A DNA stretch of 7,848 nucleotides from Parcubacteria group bacterium (lineage in GTDB: Bacteria > Patescibacteriota > Minisyncoccia > Phycocordibacterales > GCA-002724975), in assembly GCA_002724975.1 (NCBI GenBank), contig PBQF01000037.1, positions 1-7,848 of the forward strand, written 5' to 3'. Under the pieces are notes generated by a model. That model made no database searches and was not told where the DNA came from. It saw only the letters and a list, made by a program, of their open reading frames with translations. The position numbers and the translations under genes are program-made. Numbering within the stretch: position 1 is the first letter of the stretch; every line of letters starts with the position of its first letter. Shown here one piece after another: positions 1-7,027 of the stretch.

Positions 1-726
1 TAATTTCTTGATACTTTTACTAATCTTATAGTCCACCATAAAATCTTTTTTCCGAAAGTACCAGAACAACAGAAAAAAGATTGGATACAAGAAATATAGG
101 TATATTGCTGTATATTTTGCAAGTTGAGCCAAACCAAATGTTACTCCTGAAAGGATTAGATTCCTAGACGATGGATTTCTGCAATACAAATAAAAGCAAA
201 ATACTGCAAGGAAGATGAAACAACTTGCACCGATATCCATTGTAACAAGCCGAGTGTGAGCCAGAATGGATGGAGAAAAAGCATATAAAAACAGTGCAAA
301 CACCCCGGATCTAAAACCATACAACTTGTTAGACCACAAAAAAACCAGGAAACCTAGAAAAACACCCGTAAGTACCATGGGAATTCTAGTCCAAAATACA
401 ATCTTCTCGAAACTGTCTTTATTATCTATATATAAGAATTGTTCAGCAAATTCAGTCCTTTGTATCTTTGCCCAAGAAGAATGGCCAAGTGGAATTTCCA
501 AATCCCTCATAAAAAGAAGAGGAATTGCAGATAATTCTTCCATAAGAGGTGGTCCGGTAGAGTTAAGCCGAAAATCCTTAGTTTTCAGGAACGAATATCC
601 AGTCGCTATATGATGTGCAGCCTCATCAGCAGTGGGTGTTTTCTGCATCATACTGATTACGGCTTTTACAAAAAAGACAACAAGCAGGAAGCAAACTATA
701 AGTGGTTTTGCATATTTTTGTGTCAT
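1..726 (-). CDS. GT39/PMT-like membrane glycosyltransferase, N-terminal part (3' end beyond window)
   Basis: The minus strand is open from an ATG at 726-724 to the window edge: 242 codons with no stop, so the gene is 3'-truncated by the window, not broken. GT-C family 39 enzymes take a sugar from a polyprenyl-phosphate-sugar donor and transfer it to an acceptor outside the inner membrane. Visible family signs are a first hydrophobic segment at about residues 8-26, then the acidic first-loop motif D34-E35 with H38, and the N55...P59-P60-L61 stretch ending in a PLLF block. A second motif, A156-H-T-R-L-V-T-M-D164, is typical of the bacterial PMT_2 subgroup. Further hydrophobic segments lie at about 115-131, 142-156, 168-181 and 206-224. 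A GGA sits 4-5 nt before the ATG as a weak ribosome site. It follows the 775-2502 gene by 48 nt and is probably cotranscribed with it. The acceptor and sugar cannot be read from the sequence. Confidence 0.87.
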   Translation of the reverse strand, partial: MTQKYAKPLIVCFLLVVFFVKAVISMMQKTPTADEAAHHIATGYSFLKTKDFRLNSTGPPLMEELSAIPLLFMRDLEIPLGHSSWAKIQRTEFAEQFLYIDNKDSFEKIVFWTRIPMVLTGVFLGFLVFLWSNKLYGFRSGVFALFLYAFSPSILAHTRLVTMDIGASCFIFLAVFCFYLYCRNPSSRNLILSGVTFGLAQLAKYTAIYLYFLYPIFFLLFWYFRKKDFMVDYKISKSIKKL

Positions 727-774
727 TTATTCCAACGCTTATAATTCAAATTTTATATCTTTCCTGTTTTAAAG

Positions 775-2502
775 TTAATATAATACCTTGAAAATTTTAA
801 TAACGTCACCATTCCTTTCGCGCTCTCTTAATTCACTGTCAACAAAATGCACACCCGTGACACCTGTTAGTTCAGTTGTATGAAATCTATCTTTATCTTT
901 ATAAGGATTAATTTCTTTTACTAGCTCAGCATTTTCGTTAATTACTTGAGAGAATTCTCTTAATTGGGAACTATATAAACTCCTGCCAATGATAACATAT
1001 TGAATCTTTTTCCTTCTTATTTCATCCCATTCAAATGGCAAACCTGGAAATGTACTAGTAAAGCCAAAACCAGGATTATCCTTTAAGAAAAAAAGATTAT
1101 ATGTTTCTACAGGATAATGAGGGTTTTTTAGTTGTAAATCTAATTTCTTTTCAATAGCACCTTTAGGACGTTTAAAAATTGCTTTTTTAGTATACATTTT
1201 TAGTTCTTTAAGTTGGCCTTTTGACCGAACTAAACGAGGATGCGAATTTGTTGTTATATCAACGGCTATCTTCGTACCAAAAGGGATATTCTCCTTTACC
1301 CAATTACAGGCAATAGTTCTTGAATCTTCTTGTAGAAAAAGGTAATTTGAATAACCTACCTTTATAGTAGATGGTAGTATTATGAGTATAGATGAACAAA
1401 CCAAGATTAAAGACCTTTTCGACTTAGACATTTTAAACTTCGACAAAGCCTCAGTTAAGAAAAATGCACCAAAAAGTATTAAAAATGGAATCATCGGCAT
1501 GACATATCTTTCTGCTTTTTGGCTCGAATAACAGAGGACCACATAAAAAGTAAGCACAAAGACTAATAACACAGTAATCTTACTTCTCAGGCAAAAGAAA
1601 GAATATATAACCCCAAACAATGATAAAATTAGCAATGGAGTACCCAACCCGAACCGGAGAGAACACATCAAATGAAATAAAATACCTGGCGGACCCACTG
1701 GCATAGATGTCATATCACGGAAAAATTGATGAAAATCAATTACAGAAAAAGGGTTACAAATGAGATATGTCAATCCGCTAACAAACGGTATAATGTATAA
1801 TCTCTTATCTAATATTATTTCTTTTAGGGACTTTCCATCTTTCACAAAGATCAGAAAATAAGCAAGTGTAACCGGAATAATCACCAACACACCGTTGTAC
1901 TTTATTGCCGTAGTTATTCCTACCATAATACTGGCCAGGGTTAGATCTCTTGTTGCTTTTGTATCCATAAATTTAAACATAAAATAAACTGTCAAAAGTG
2001 TAAAAAAAGTCAAAGGAATATCAAAATAAATACAATGCGAATCACGAACGTGCAAGAAAGTAAGCGACAAGAAAAAAGCGCTTAATAATCCCACTCCTTC
2101 ACTAAAAAAACGTTTTCCAATAAGATACAAAAGAAATATTGTCGAGGTCCCGATTACTACTCCAATTGAAATCCTGCCAATTAGATAGAAAGAACTTGGA
2201 TCCGTCAAATAAAGAAATTGATAATCAAGTAAAGAGCTGAAAACTCCTGAAAGCATCCCCAAAACAAAATAAACTGAATACTCAAAAAATAAGAAGTAGG
2301 ATAAAAGGGGTGGAACATTAAAGAAATGTGGATTAAAGTCCCCATTACCATATGTCAAAGCATAATTAACAACAATTGGTTCATCACTATGGTACAGGAA
2401 AGGCAATCCAAAATTTACACCCACAATCCTGACAACAAAACCCAATAAGATTATGAATGCCAATGTCAGACAGGTTCTATACGAAAAGTTATTTACAGTC
2501 AC
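775..2502 (-). CDS. GT39/PMT-like polyprenyl-phosphate-sugar glycosyltransferase
   Basis: This 575-residue polytopic membrane protein belongs to the GT-C superfamily (bacterial PMT_2/ArnT-like). After a first membrane segment (about 12-32) comes the catalytic acidic motif H38-S-D40-E41, then G54-D-F-N and a V-P64-P65-L66 block. The second conserved loop reads H151-V-R153-D-S-H156 with D161 before the next membrane helix. About ten hydrophobic segments fill residues 12-380. The last ~195 residues are polar and resemble the periplasmic tail of the family, beginning near a 'DSRTIACNWVKENIP' block. The likely role is transfer of a lipid-linked sugar to an envelope acceptor. The start is GTG at 2502-2500, with no ATG available upstream before an in-frame TAA at 2535-2533. 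No Shine-Dalgarno sequence lies at normal distance. A GAGAAG lies 18 nt upstream and is spaced 6 nt from an in-frame ATT (2514-2512), an alternative rare start that would add four residues. The family is certain, the substrate is not. Confidence 0.92.
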   Translation of the reverse strand: MTVNNFSYRTCLTLAFIILLGFVVRIVGVNFGLPFLYHSDEPIVVNYALTYGNGDFNPHFFNVPPLLSYFLFFEYSVYFVLGMLSGVFSSLLDYQFLYLTDPSSFYLIGRISIGVVIGTSTIFLLYLIGKRFFSEGVGLLSAFFLSLTFLHVRDSHCIYFDIPLTFFTLLTVYFMFKFMDTKATRDLTLASIMVGITTAIKYNGVLVIIPVTLAYFLIFVKDGKSLKEIILDKRLYIIPFVSGLTYLICNPFSVIDFHQFFRDMTSMPVGPPGILFHLMCSLRFGLGTPLLILSLFGVIYSFFCLRSKITVLLVFVLTFYVVLCYSSQKAERYVMPMIPFLILFGAFFLTEALSKFKMSKSKRSLILVCSSILIILPSTIKVGYSNYLFLQEDSRTIACNWVKENIPFGTKIAVDITTNSHPRLVRSKGQLKELKMYTKKAIFKRPKGAIEKKLDLQLKNPHYPVETYNLFFLKDNPGFGFTSTFPGLPFEWDEIRRKKIQYVIIGRSLYSSQLREFSQVINENAELVKEINPYKDKDRFHTTELTGVTGVHFVDSELRERERNGDVIKIFKVLY

Positions 2503-2503
2503 T

Positions 2504-2868
2504 GAGTTTTGAATATCCGACTTCTCTTTAAATTAAAGAAAAAAGAGGTTGTATATATGGTTCTTCTTGAATCACTTGTATCTATTTATGGATACCTGTG
2601 CCCAACAAGACATATACAGATGGCGTTTATGCCAGCAGATGAAATCCATCAATATGTGAAATAAATATAAACTGCAATTGGAGGGAGTGGTTTACTGAAG
2701 ACTTTGCATGTTGTTAACTTCTTATCCCTGGCTTGCCTATCAATGAAATTTAAAAACAATAGATTCACAACCCTCTGACAAGCTAATATTATCTCTTCCG
2801 TAAATCATTGTTCACTTCGTTGGTAATCAATAATCTGTGAAATCAACAAAAAGAGCATTTATCTGTTT
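2504..2868. other. Intergenic gap without a clear gene between carbamoyltransferase and GT39 gene
   Basis: This is the longest non-coding stretch in the window and separates the carbamoyltransferase stop from the GT39 start. I see no tRNA, no rRNA, no strong terminator hairpin with a U-run, and no convincing -35/-10 pair for the downstream GT39 gene. The best minus-strand promoter match, TTGCAG-N17-TATTGA, scores only about 3 of 6 in each box. The stretch holds a short inverted repeat at 2578-2595 (GTATC/GATAC arms, 8-nt loop) and another weak one, TGGC/GCCA. It also holds a plus-strand small ORF (2557-2664), listed separately, followed in the same frame by a second stop-free run at 2671-2775. 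The minus strand also carries a 51-codon stop-free run ending at 2649. It could be degraded former coding DNA or an ordinary 5' leader. Confidence 0.5.
2557..2664 (+). CDS. Possible small ORF, 35 residues, unknown function
   Basis: This is the only plus-strand candidate in the gap. It starts at ATG 2557 with AAGAGG centred about 8 nt upstream, a reasonable ribosome site, and ends at TAA 2662-2664. The product is mildly hydrophobic at its start (MVLLESLVSIYGYL) and ends polar (ADEIHQYVK). The frame is already open upstream from 2506. After TAA-ATA-TAA it stays open for another 35 codons (2671-2775), so the ORF could be one piece of a decayed gene. I do not recognise a family. It runs divergently from the GT39 gene and antisense to its leader. 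Stop-free runs of this size do occur by chance in AT-rich DNA, so this may not be a gene. Confidence 0.22.
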   Translation: MVLLESLVSIYGYLCPTRHIQMAFMPADEIHQYVK

Positions 2869-4626
2869 CTACTTCTCAACCATGAAATCACTCATGATTA
2901 AGACATCCAAGCCAGATTTGTAAAAACAATCTATTGCATCTGCAGGTGCTTCTACCAATGGCATTCCATTAATATTAAAAGAAGTGTTTAAGACAACCGG
3001 GCATGTCGATATTTTATAGAATTCTGTTATCAATTCATGAAATATGGGGTTAGTTTCCCTTTCAACTGTTTGCAGCCTTCCTGAACCGTCAAAGTGTGCA
3101 ACCGCAGGTACCTTTTCCTGCCAGTCCTTTTTAAAACGAAAAACTTTTTCCATAAAGTATGATACCTGATTTTCTCCGATCTCAAAAAGTTCACAATATT
3201 TTTCCTTAAGTACCGCAGGTGCAAATGGTCTAAATCCTTCTCTATATTTAACAGAACTATTAACCATATCTTTTATATCGCTGGAAGTCGGGCTAGCCAG
3301 AATGCTCCTATTCCCCAATGCCCTTTCACCAAACTCTGATGCTCCTTGAAACCATCCAACTATTTTCTTTTGCTGAATCAATTTTGCGGCTTCATATGCG
3401 GGTTTGTTCACTCTGGTAAATTTTATTTTTCTTCGATTTAGTTCGTTTTTGATCTCTTCGTCGGTATATTCTTTCCCAAAATAATTATGTTTAGCCTGTT
3501 TCATTCTAAGTTGTTTACCCAAAACATATTTCCAACCATATAACGAACTGCCGATACTATTCCCAGAATCACTAGGGCTCCCACCGATAAATACTTCTTC
3601 ATAAGGTGTCTTCTCGTGAATCTTCCCGTTTAAAACCGAATTCATAAAAAAACCACCTCCGAGTACCAGTTTTTTGTTACCGGTTTTCTTATACAAATTA
3701 TTTAAGATCTCAAAGGTTACATCCTCTACTACTTTCTGTACGGCAGCAACTATTTCGTATTCCCTGGGACCAACTTCATCTCCTTTTTCTAACTGTGGGC
3801 CAAATAATTCAATCAACTTAGGGGAAAAATACTGATTAGTATAAAACAGATAGTATTCAAAAAAACTTAGATCCACTTCATACTTCAGACCATCAATTTT
3901 TATCATTTTCCGTATAACATCATAGTGCTTCTCAGCATCCGCCATTGCCGATAATGCCATAACTTTCCACTCATCACTGTTTCTTTTGAAACCAATATAT
4001 TCAGTGAAAGTTGAATAAACACAACCTAAAGAATGCGGCGATCTATGCCAGGCAAATTCATTAATATTATAGCTATTAATACTGCCAACAACTCCGGCTG
4101 AAACTTCACCAAAACCATCCGATAAAAAGAAGTCGCAATTATCAAAGCCGGATTGCAAATAGACATTTCCTAAATGGGCATTATGATGATCTACAAAATG
4201 GATATTCCAACTGGAGTTAACAGTCTTGACTTGATGTATGATTTCCTTAATAGGAGGTTCTATCTGTTTCCCCGGATCATGCAATGAAGCAAGCTCATTT
4301 AATGCTAAATGACTTATCAGTCCTCTGTTTTCCATAGCCTGGCGATATATCGAACTACGGCGGTGGATATAGAAACGTGGATGCCAGCTAATAAAAATAT
4401 CTGTTATATCATCCAGATCTATACCGGCAGACGCGCAACAGTATTTTATTGCATTTATTGGGAAAGACCTATCATACTTGATACGTGTTAATCGTTCCTC
4501 ACTTATCGCATACTTGATTTTTCCATCTATAACTAAACAGGCGGATGAACAAAACCCGGTACAATTAATCCCTATAATGACCTTGCGATTTCCTTCCTTT
4601 TTTTGAATTGTGTTAGCCTTTGACAT
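2869..4626 (-). CDS. NodU/CmcH/TobZ-family O-carbamoyltransferase
   Basis: This 585-residue cytoplasmic enzyme matches the usual family length. It has an N-terminal Kae1/ASKHA-like domain (Carbamoyltransf_N, about 15-365) and a C-terminal YrdC-like domain (about 375-585). The family makes carbamoyl-adenylate from carbamoyl phosphate and ATP, then moves the carbamoyl group to a hydroxyl, often on a sugar. Visible signs are the S-E-E-R stretch near 42-45, the metal-site pattern D146-H147-H148-N-A-H151 (H-x3-H) followed by S169-D170-G-F-G-E, the nucleotide loop L322-G-G-G-F-F-M-N, D353 in the S-D-S-G-N-S-I-G block, then E431-F-G-E-R-A-L-G-N-R-S and R466-P-F-A-P-A. It ends with N547-T-S-F-N-I-N-G. 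One oddity is that the usual 'GR-x-E-F-G-P-R-A-L-G' reads 'G-A-S-E-F-G-E-R-A-L-G'. The start is ATG 4626-4624 with no clear Shine-Dalgarno; homology begins near residue 16. Next to glycosyltransferases the acceptor is probably a glycan hydroxyl (inference). Confidence 0.94.
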   Translation of the reverse strand: MSKANTIQKKEGNRKVIIGINCTGFCSSACLVIDGKIKYAISEERLTRIKYDRSFPINAIKYCCASAGIDLDDITDIFISWHPRFYIHRRSSIYRQAMENRGLISHLALNELASLHDPGKQIEPPIKEIIHQVKTVNSSWNIHFVDHHNAHLGNVYLQSGFDNCDFFLSDGFGEVSAGVVGSINSYNINEFAWHRSPHSLGCVYSTFTEYIGFKRNSDEWKVMALSAMADAEKHYDVIRKMIKIDGLKYEVDLSFFEYYLFYTNQYFSPKLIELFGPQLEKGDEVGPREYEIVAAVQKVVEDVTFEILNNLYKKTGNKKLVLGGGFFMNSVLNGKIHEKTPYEEVFIGGSPSDSGNSIGSSLYGWKYVLGKQLRMKQAKHNYFGKEYTDEEIKNELNRRKIKFTRVNKPAYEAAKLIQQKKIVGWFQGASEFGERALGNRSILASPTSSDIKDMVNSSVKYREGFRPFAPAVLKEKYCELFEIGENQVSYFMEKVFRFKKDWQEKVPAVAHFDGSGRLQTVERETNPIFHELITEFYKISTCPVVLNTSFNINGMPLVEAPADAIDCFYKSGLDVLIMSDFMVEK

Positions 4627-4663
4627 ATTTTTAAATGATTATGAGTTTTGCTTCTCGCAAATA

Positions 4664-4675
4664 TTTGAATTCAAA
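4664..4675. promoter_or_regulatory. Perfect 12-bp palindrome upstream of the carbamoyltransferase (possible operator)
   Basis: TTTGAATTCAAA is a perfect palindrome centred about 43 bp before the carbamoyltransferase ATG, in the 68-nt gap after the DPM1-like GT2 gene. Its position would suit a repressor or activator site, but AT-rich palindromes of this size can occur by chance. I see no well-spaced -35/-10 pair beside it. Confidence 0.2.
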
Positions 4676-4680
4676 AGATT

Positions 4681-4702
4681 CCCGTTTATCTACTTTAACG
4701 GG
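4681..4702 (-). terminator. Weak stem-loop at the end of the DPM1-like GT2 gene
   Basis: CCCGTT and AACGGG form a perfect 6-bp stem with a 10-nt loop. The TAA stop of the GT2 gene (4697-4695) starts inside the stem and runs into the loop. On the minus strand the stem is followed by AATCTTTTG, which is only a short, interrupted U-tract. It could be a leaky terminator, a processing or stability element between cistrons, or chance. The stem is shorter than in good intrinsic terminators. Confidence 0.3.
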
Positions 4703-5456
4703 TAATAATAATTTCCTGACCGTTCTCAATCTTCCTTCCTATGCTACACAATGGTTTGTCGCCTTCTTTAGCCAGTATGTTACTAATTGTTTCGTAATAT
4801 CGGAAAATAGTTAGAAAAGTAGAGATTAATTTCCAGAAATTATATTTTGTTGCGCCTGCGTGTCTATTATCATGTTCAACCTCAATCTCAGCAATATTAT
4901 GAGTAATTTTTGCTACAAGCATTGTTATATTACATTCGCTCCTCATAAACTCAAATGCAAGCCTTCTAGCAGTTTCTCTTTTATAAACCTTTAACATAGA
5001 ATTATAGTCTTTCATTCTAAAACCTGTTATGGTTGAAATTACAGAGTTAGTCAGAAAAGAACAAAAACGCCTGGTAAATACATCTTTTCTCGCCATTCTA
5101 TACCCTGAAACTATATCAAAACCCTCTACAACTTTTCTTAGCAGCTTCGGTATCTCTTCCGGAGGATTCTGCAGATCAGCATCAATCGTTATTATATAGT
5201 CTCCACTCGCCTCCAAGATCCCGGCTGCAAGAGCTCTGTGTTGCCCAAAGTTCCTTTCCAAACTTATCACTTTGACAGCTTTGTCAGAGGCCGCAATATC
5301 CTTCAACAATTTATAAGAAGTATCCGTACTACCATCATCTATAAAGACAATCTCATAATTCCCAGGTAAAGAATCTAAGACATTCTTAATCCTTTCATAT
5401 AGAAGCTTGAGAGTCTCATCCTCATTATAAAGAGGGGTAACAACAGAATAATCCAA
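4695..5456 (-). CDS. GT2 glycosyltransferase, DPM1/ArnC type, lacking membrane hairpin
   Basis: This 253-residue GT-A fold enzyme probably moves a sugar from a nucleotide-sugar to polyprenyl phosphate at the cytoplasmic face of the membrane. It opens with V-V-T-P-L-Y-N-E, then I39-D40-D41-G-S for the nucleotide, R68-N-F-G-Q-H-R-A, the metal-binding I91-D92-A-D94-L-Q-N-P-P-E, D150-Y-N-S-M, and the late R198-H-A-G-A-T-K-Y205 motif (the R-x-x-G-x-S/T-K-Y of this group). ArnC and GtrB relatives run to about 310-330 residues with two C-terminal membrane helices. Here the protein ends about 48 residues after the Y205 motif in a polar tail, and the 68 nt to the next gene leave no room for a hairpin. 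The start is TTG (5456-5454), supported by AAGAGG 7 nt upstream and by the absence of an upstream in-frame ATG. The sugar is unknown. Confidence 0.9.
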   Translation of the reverse strand: MDYSVVTPLYNEDETLKLLYERIKNVLDSLPGNYEIVFIDDGSTDTSYKLLKDIAASDKAVKVISLERNFGQHRALAAGILEASGDYIITIDADLQNPPEEIPKLLRKVVEGFDIVSGYRMARKDVFTRRFCSFLTNSVISTITGFRMKDYNSMLKVYKRETARRLAFEFMRSECNITMLVAKITHNIAEIEVEHDNRHAGATKYNFWKLISTFLTIFRYYETISNILAKEGDKPLCSIGRKIENGQEIIITR

Positions 5457-5461
5457 GATTT

Positions 5462-5470
5462 TACCTCTTA
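5462..5470 (-). promoter_or_regulatory. Ribosome binding site that fixes a TTG start
   Basis: On the minus strand the sequence reads AATAAGAGGTAAAATC and then TTG. The AAGAGG core sits about 7 nt before the TTG at 5456-5454. It is among the best Shine-Dalgarno matches in the window and the main reason for accepting TTG. The frame further upstream holds no ATG, GTG or TTG within the gap inspected. Confidence 0.6.
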
Positions 5471-5568
5471 TTTCTATTTCATTCCCATAGTATACGACAG
5501 ATTAGGAATATCTTCTTTCATAAAATAAGTTTATCTCAGTATCATAGCAATTCGTGGCAAAATCTCTA

Positions 5569-7005
5569 TTAATTTATCCTCCTATCCACAATCAACTGAA
5601 CAGTTTTACAAAAAGTAATCACACTATTACGGGCTCCCTTTTTGTTTCTCGAGAAAACATTTTTAATATAAGAACACATCTCTAGTCTATAGAAAAAAAT
5701 AAATCTTAATAAACCCAAGAATCGGTTGTTAAAAACAAATAACTTTAAATAACCTATTAACTGTAATCTCTCCAAATCAGCTCTGGATAAACAGTCTAAT
5801 TCTAAGGCATTACCAAGCTGTTTGTTATAATCAGACCAGTTGTTAGATAAGATTTTATACCCACCCTCACCCCTTTCCGCCATCTTTGCAACCTCTGTGC
5901 CAGGATATGGAACCATAATACCTAATTGAAGGACATCTGGATTCAGTTGTGCTGCAAAATTAATTGTATCATATGCGGTATCAAAAGTCTCATTCGGATG
6001 ACCCAAAATAAAAGCGGCTGCTGTGTGTAACCCTACCTTTTTAGCAAAAAATATTGCTTGCCTTGCCTGGTCCAGATAAATATTCTTTCTCGTTGTACGC
6101 AAAACTTTTTCATTTCCGGACTCAACTCCAAACTCTATTCCGCAACAACCAGCACTCTTCATCTTATCGAGAAGCTCAAACGAAACTACATCAACTCTCG
6201 TTGTGGGAACCCACTTTATTTCCTTATGCAGATTCTTTTCTATCAATAAATCACAAATCTTGTTTACGTGGTTCTTGTTCAATGTAAATGTCTCATCTGA
6301 AAACTTGAATTCCTCAGGTTTCCTTTCTTTGATTACGTATTCCATCTCACTGACAACATTCTCTGGAGACCTTATCCTCTGAGTCTTTCCGGAAGCCCGC
6401 ATACAAAAAACACAAGGAAATGGACAACCCCTTGCTGTATTAATTCGGTAAACCGTGGCTTTCGGAAAGTGATGCCATGCGGGAAACGGCAATGAATCCA
6501 AATCCTGAATCCAGCTTCTTTCTTTGTTAACCATTATGCTGGAACCATTTCTGTATACAATTCCATCTATATTTGAGAAATCTCTCTTTCTTTGTGATAA
6601 TGCCTCCACTAACTCATATAATGTCAGCTCACCCTCTCCTATAACACCAAAATCAAATACATTGTATGTACTCAAGGTTTCTATTGGTAAAGCCGTCACA
6701 TGCACTCCACCGACTACAAACAATGCTGCTTTTACATGTTTCTTTATGTCTATCGCTGTTTCACTAGCCTGGTTAATTTCATGTGTCATTGCGGTAATAC
6801 CAATTACATCTGGCCTTTCAATTAAAGTCATTTCAACTACTTTTTCTAAAGACAATCTTTCTAGTTTTGCATCTATAACCTTTACCTCAATGCCAGCATT
6901 CTCAAGATATGAAGCTAAATATCCAAGACCAATATGCTGATAATCTGGAATATCTTTCTTTTCCACTACAGTTTTTGCGGGAGGATGAATAAGTACTAAT
7001 TTCAT
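5569..7005 (-). CDS. Cobalamin-binding radical SAM enzyme (class B type), unknown substrate
   Basis: This 478-residue enzyme has two recognisable domains. Residues 1-~140 form a B12-binding Rossmann-like domain: I6-H-P-P-A opening, G26-L-G-Y-L-A-S-Y-L, D66-V-I-G-I-T, V98-G-G-V-H-V-T-A-L-P and G123-E-G-E. It lacks the D-x-H-x-x-G axial-histidine motif, as is usual in this subclass. Residues ~185-400 are the radical SAM barrel, with the 4Fe-4S motif C194-x3-C198-x2-C201, F235-S-D-E-T-F, G289-I-E-F-G-V-E-S-G, G335-H-P-N-E-T and P367-Y-P-G-T-E. Such enzymes often methylate unactivated carbon or phosphorus, or form rings. The reaction here cannot be named. The tail (430-478) is basic and hydrophobic and may touch the membrane. 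The start is ATG 7005-7003, 22 nt after the upstream GT2 stop, with only a weak ribosome site (AAGAA). A 112-nt gap follows. Confidence 0.93.
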   Translation of the reverse strand: MKLVLIHPPAKTVVEKKDIPDYQHIGLGYLASYLENAGIEVKVIDAKLERLSLEKVVEMTLIERPDVIGITAMTHEINQASETAIDIKKHVKAALFVVGGVHVTALPIETLSTYNVFDFGVIGEGELTLYELVEALSQRKRDFSNIDGIVYRNGSSIMVNKERSWIQDLDSLPFPAWHHFPKATVYRINTARGCPFPCVFCMRASGKTQRIRSPENVVSEMEYVIKERKPEEFKFSDETFTLNKNHVNKICDLLIEKNLHKEIKWVPTTRVDVVSFELLDKMKSAGCCGIEFGVESGNEKVLRTTRKNIYLDQARQAIFFAKKVGLHTAAAFILGHPNETFDTAYDTINFAAQLNPDVLQLGIMVPYPGTEVAKMAERGEGGYKILSNNWSDYNKQLGNALELDCLSRADLERLQLIGYLKLFVFNNRFLGLLRFIFFYRLEMCSYIKNVFSRNKKGARNSVITFCKTVQLIVDRRIN

Positions 7006-7027
7006 TTATTCTTGTACAATAAAAATA

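Noticed and set aside
266..613. 115-codon plus-strand open frame
   Set aside because: It lies antisense to the truncated GT39 gene, whose motifs and hydrophobic pattern are clear, and the product has no recognisable domain.
2617..2636. Possible sigma-54-like TGGCA element or operator around the TGGC/GCCA inverted repeat
   Set aside because: There is no TTGC box at the required spacing, and the 4-bp arms are too short to be meaningful.
2649..2804. 51-codon stop-free run on the minus strand in the large gap
   Set aside because: It has no ATG or GTG near its beginning with a ribosome site and no recognised motif. It is mentioned only as part of the gap's odd open-frame content.
5474..5521. 15-codon minus-strand ORF between the radical SAM and GT2 genes
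   Set aside because: It has no ribosome site, is very short and is out of frame with the following gene. It could be a leader peptide, but nothing supports that.
5523..5566. Possible -35/-10 pair (TTGCTA and TATTTT, about 17 nt apart) before the DPM1-like GT2 gene
   Set aside because: The matches are weak, AT-rich DNA gives many such pairs, and no second line of evidence is visible.
6524..6940. 138-codon plus-strand open frame
   Set aside because: It is the antisense shadow of the B12-binding domain of the radical SAM gene. The conserved motifs are all on the minus strand.
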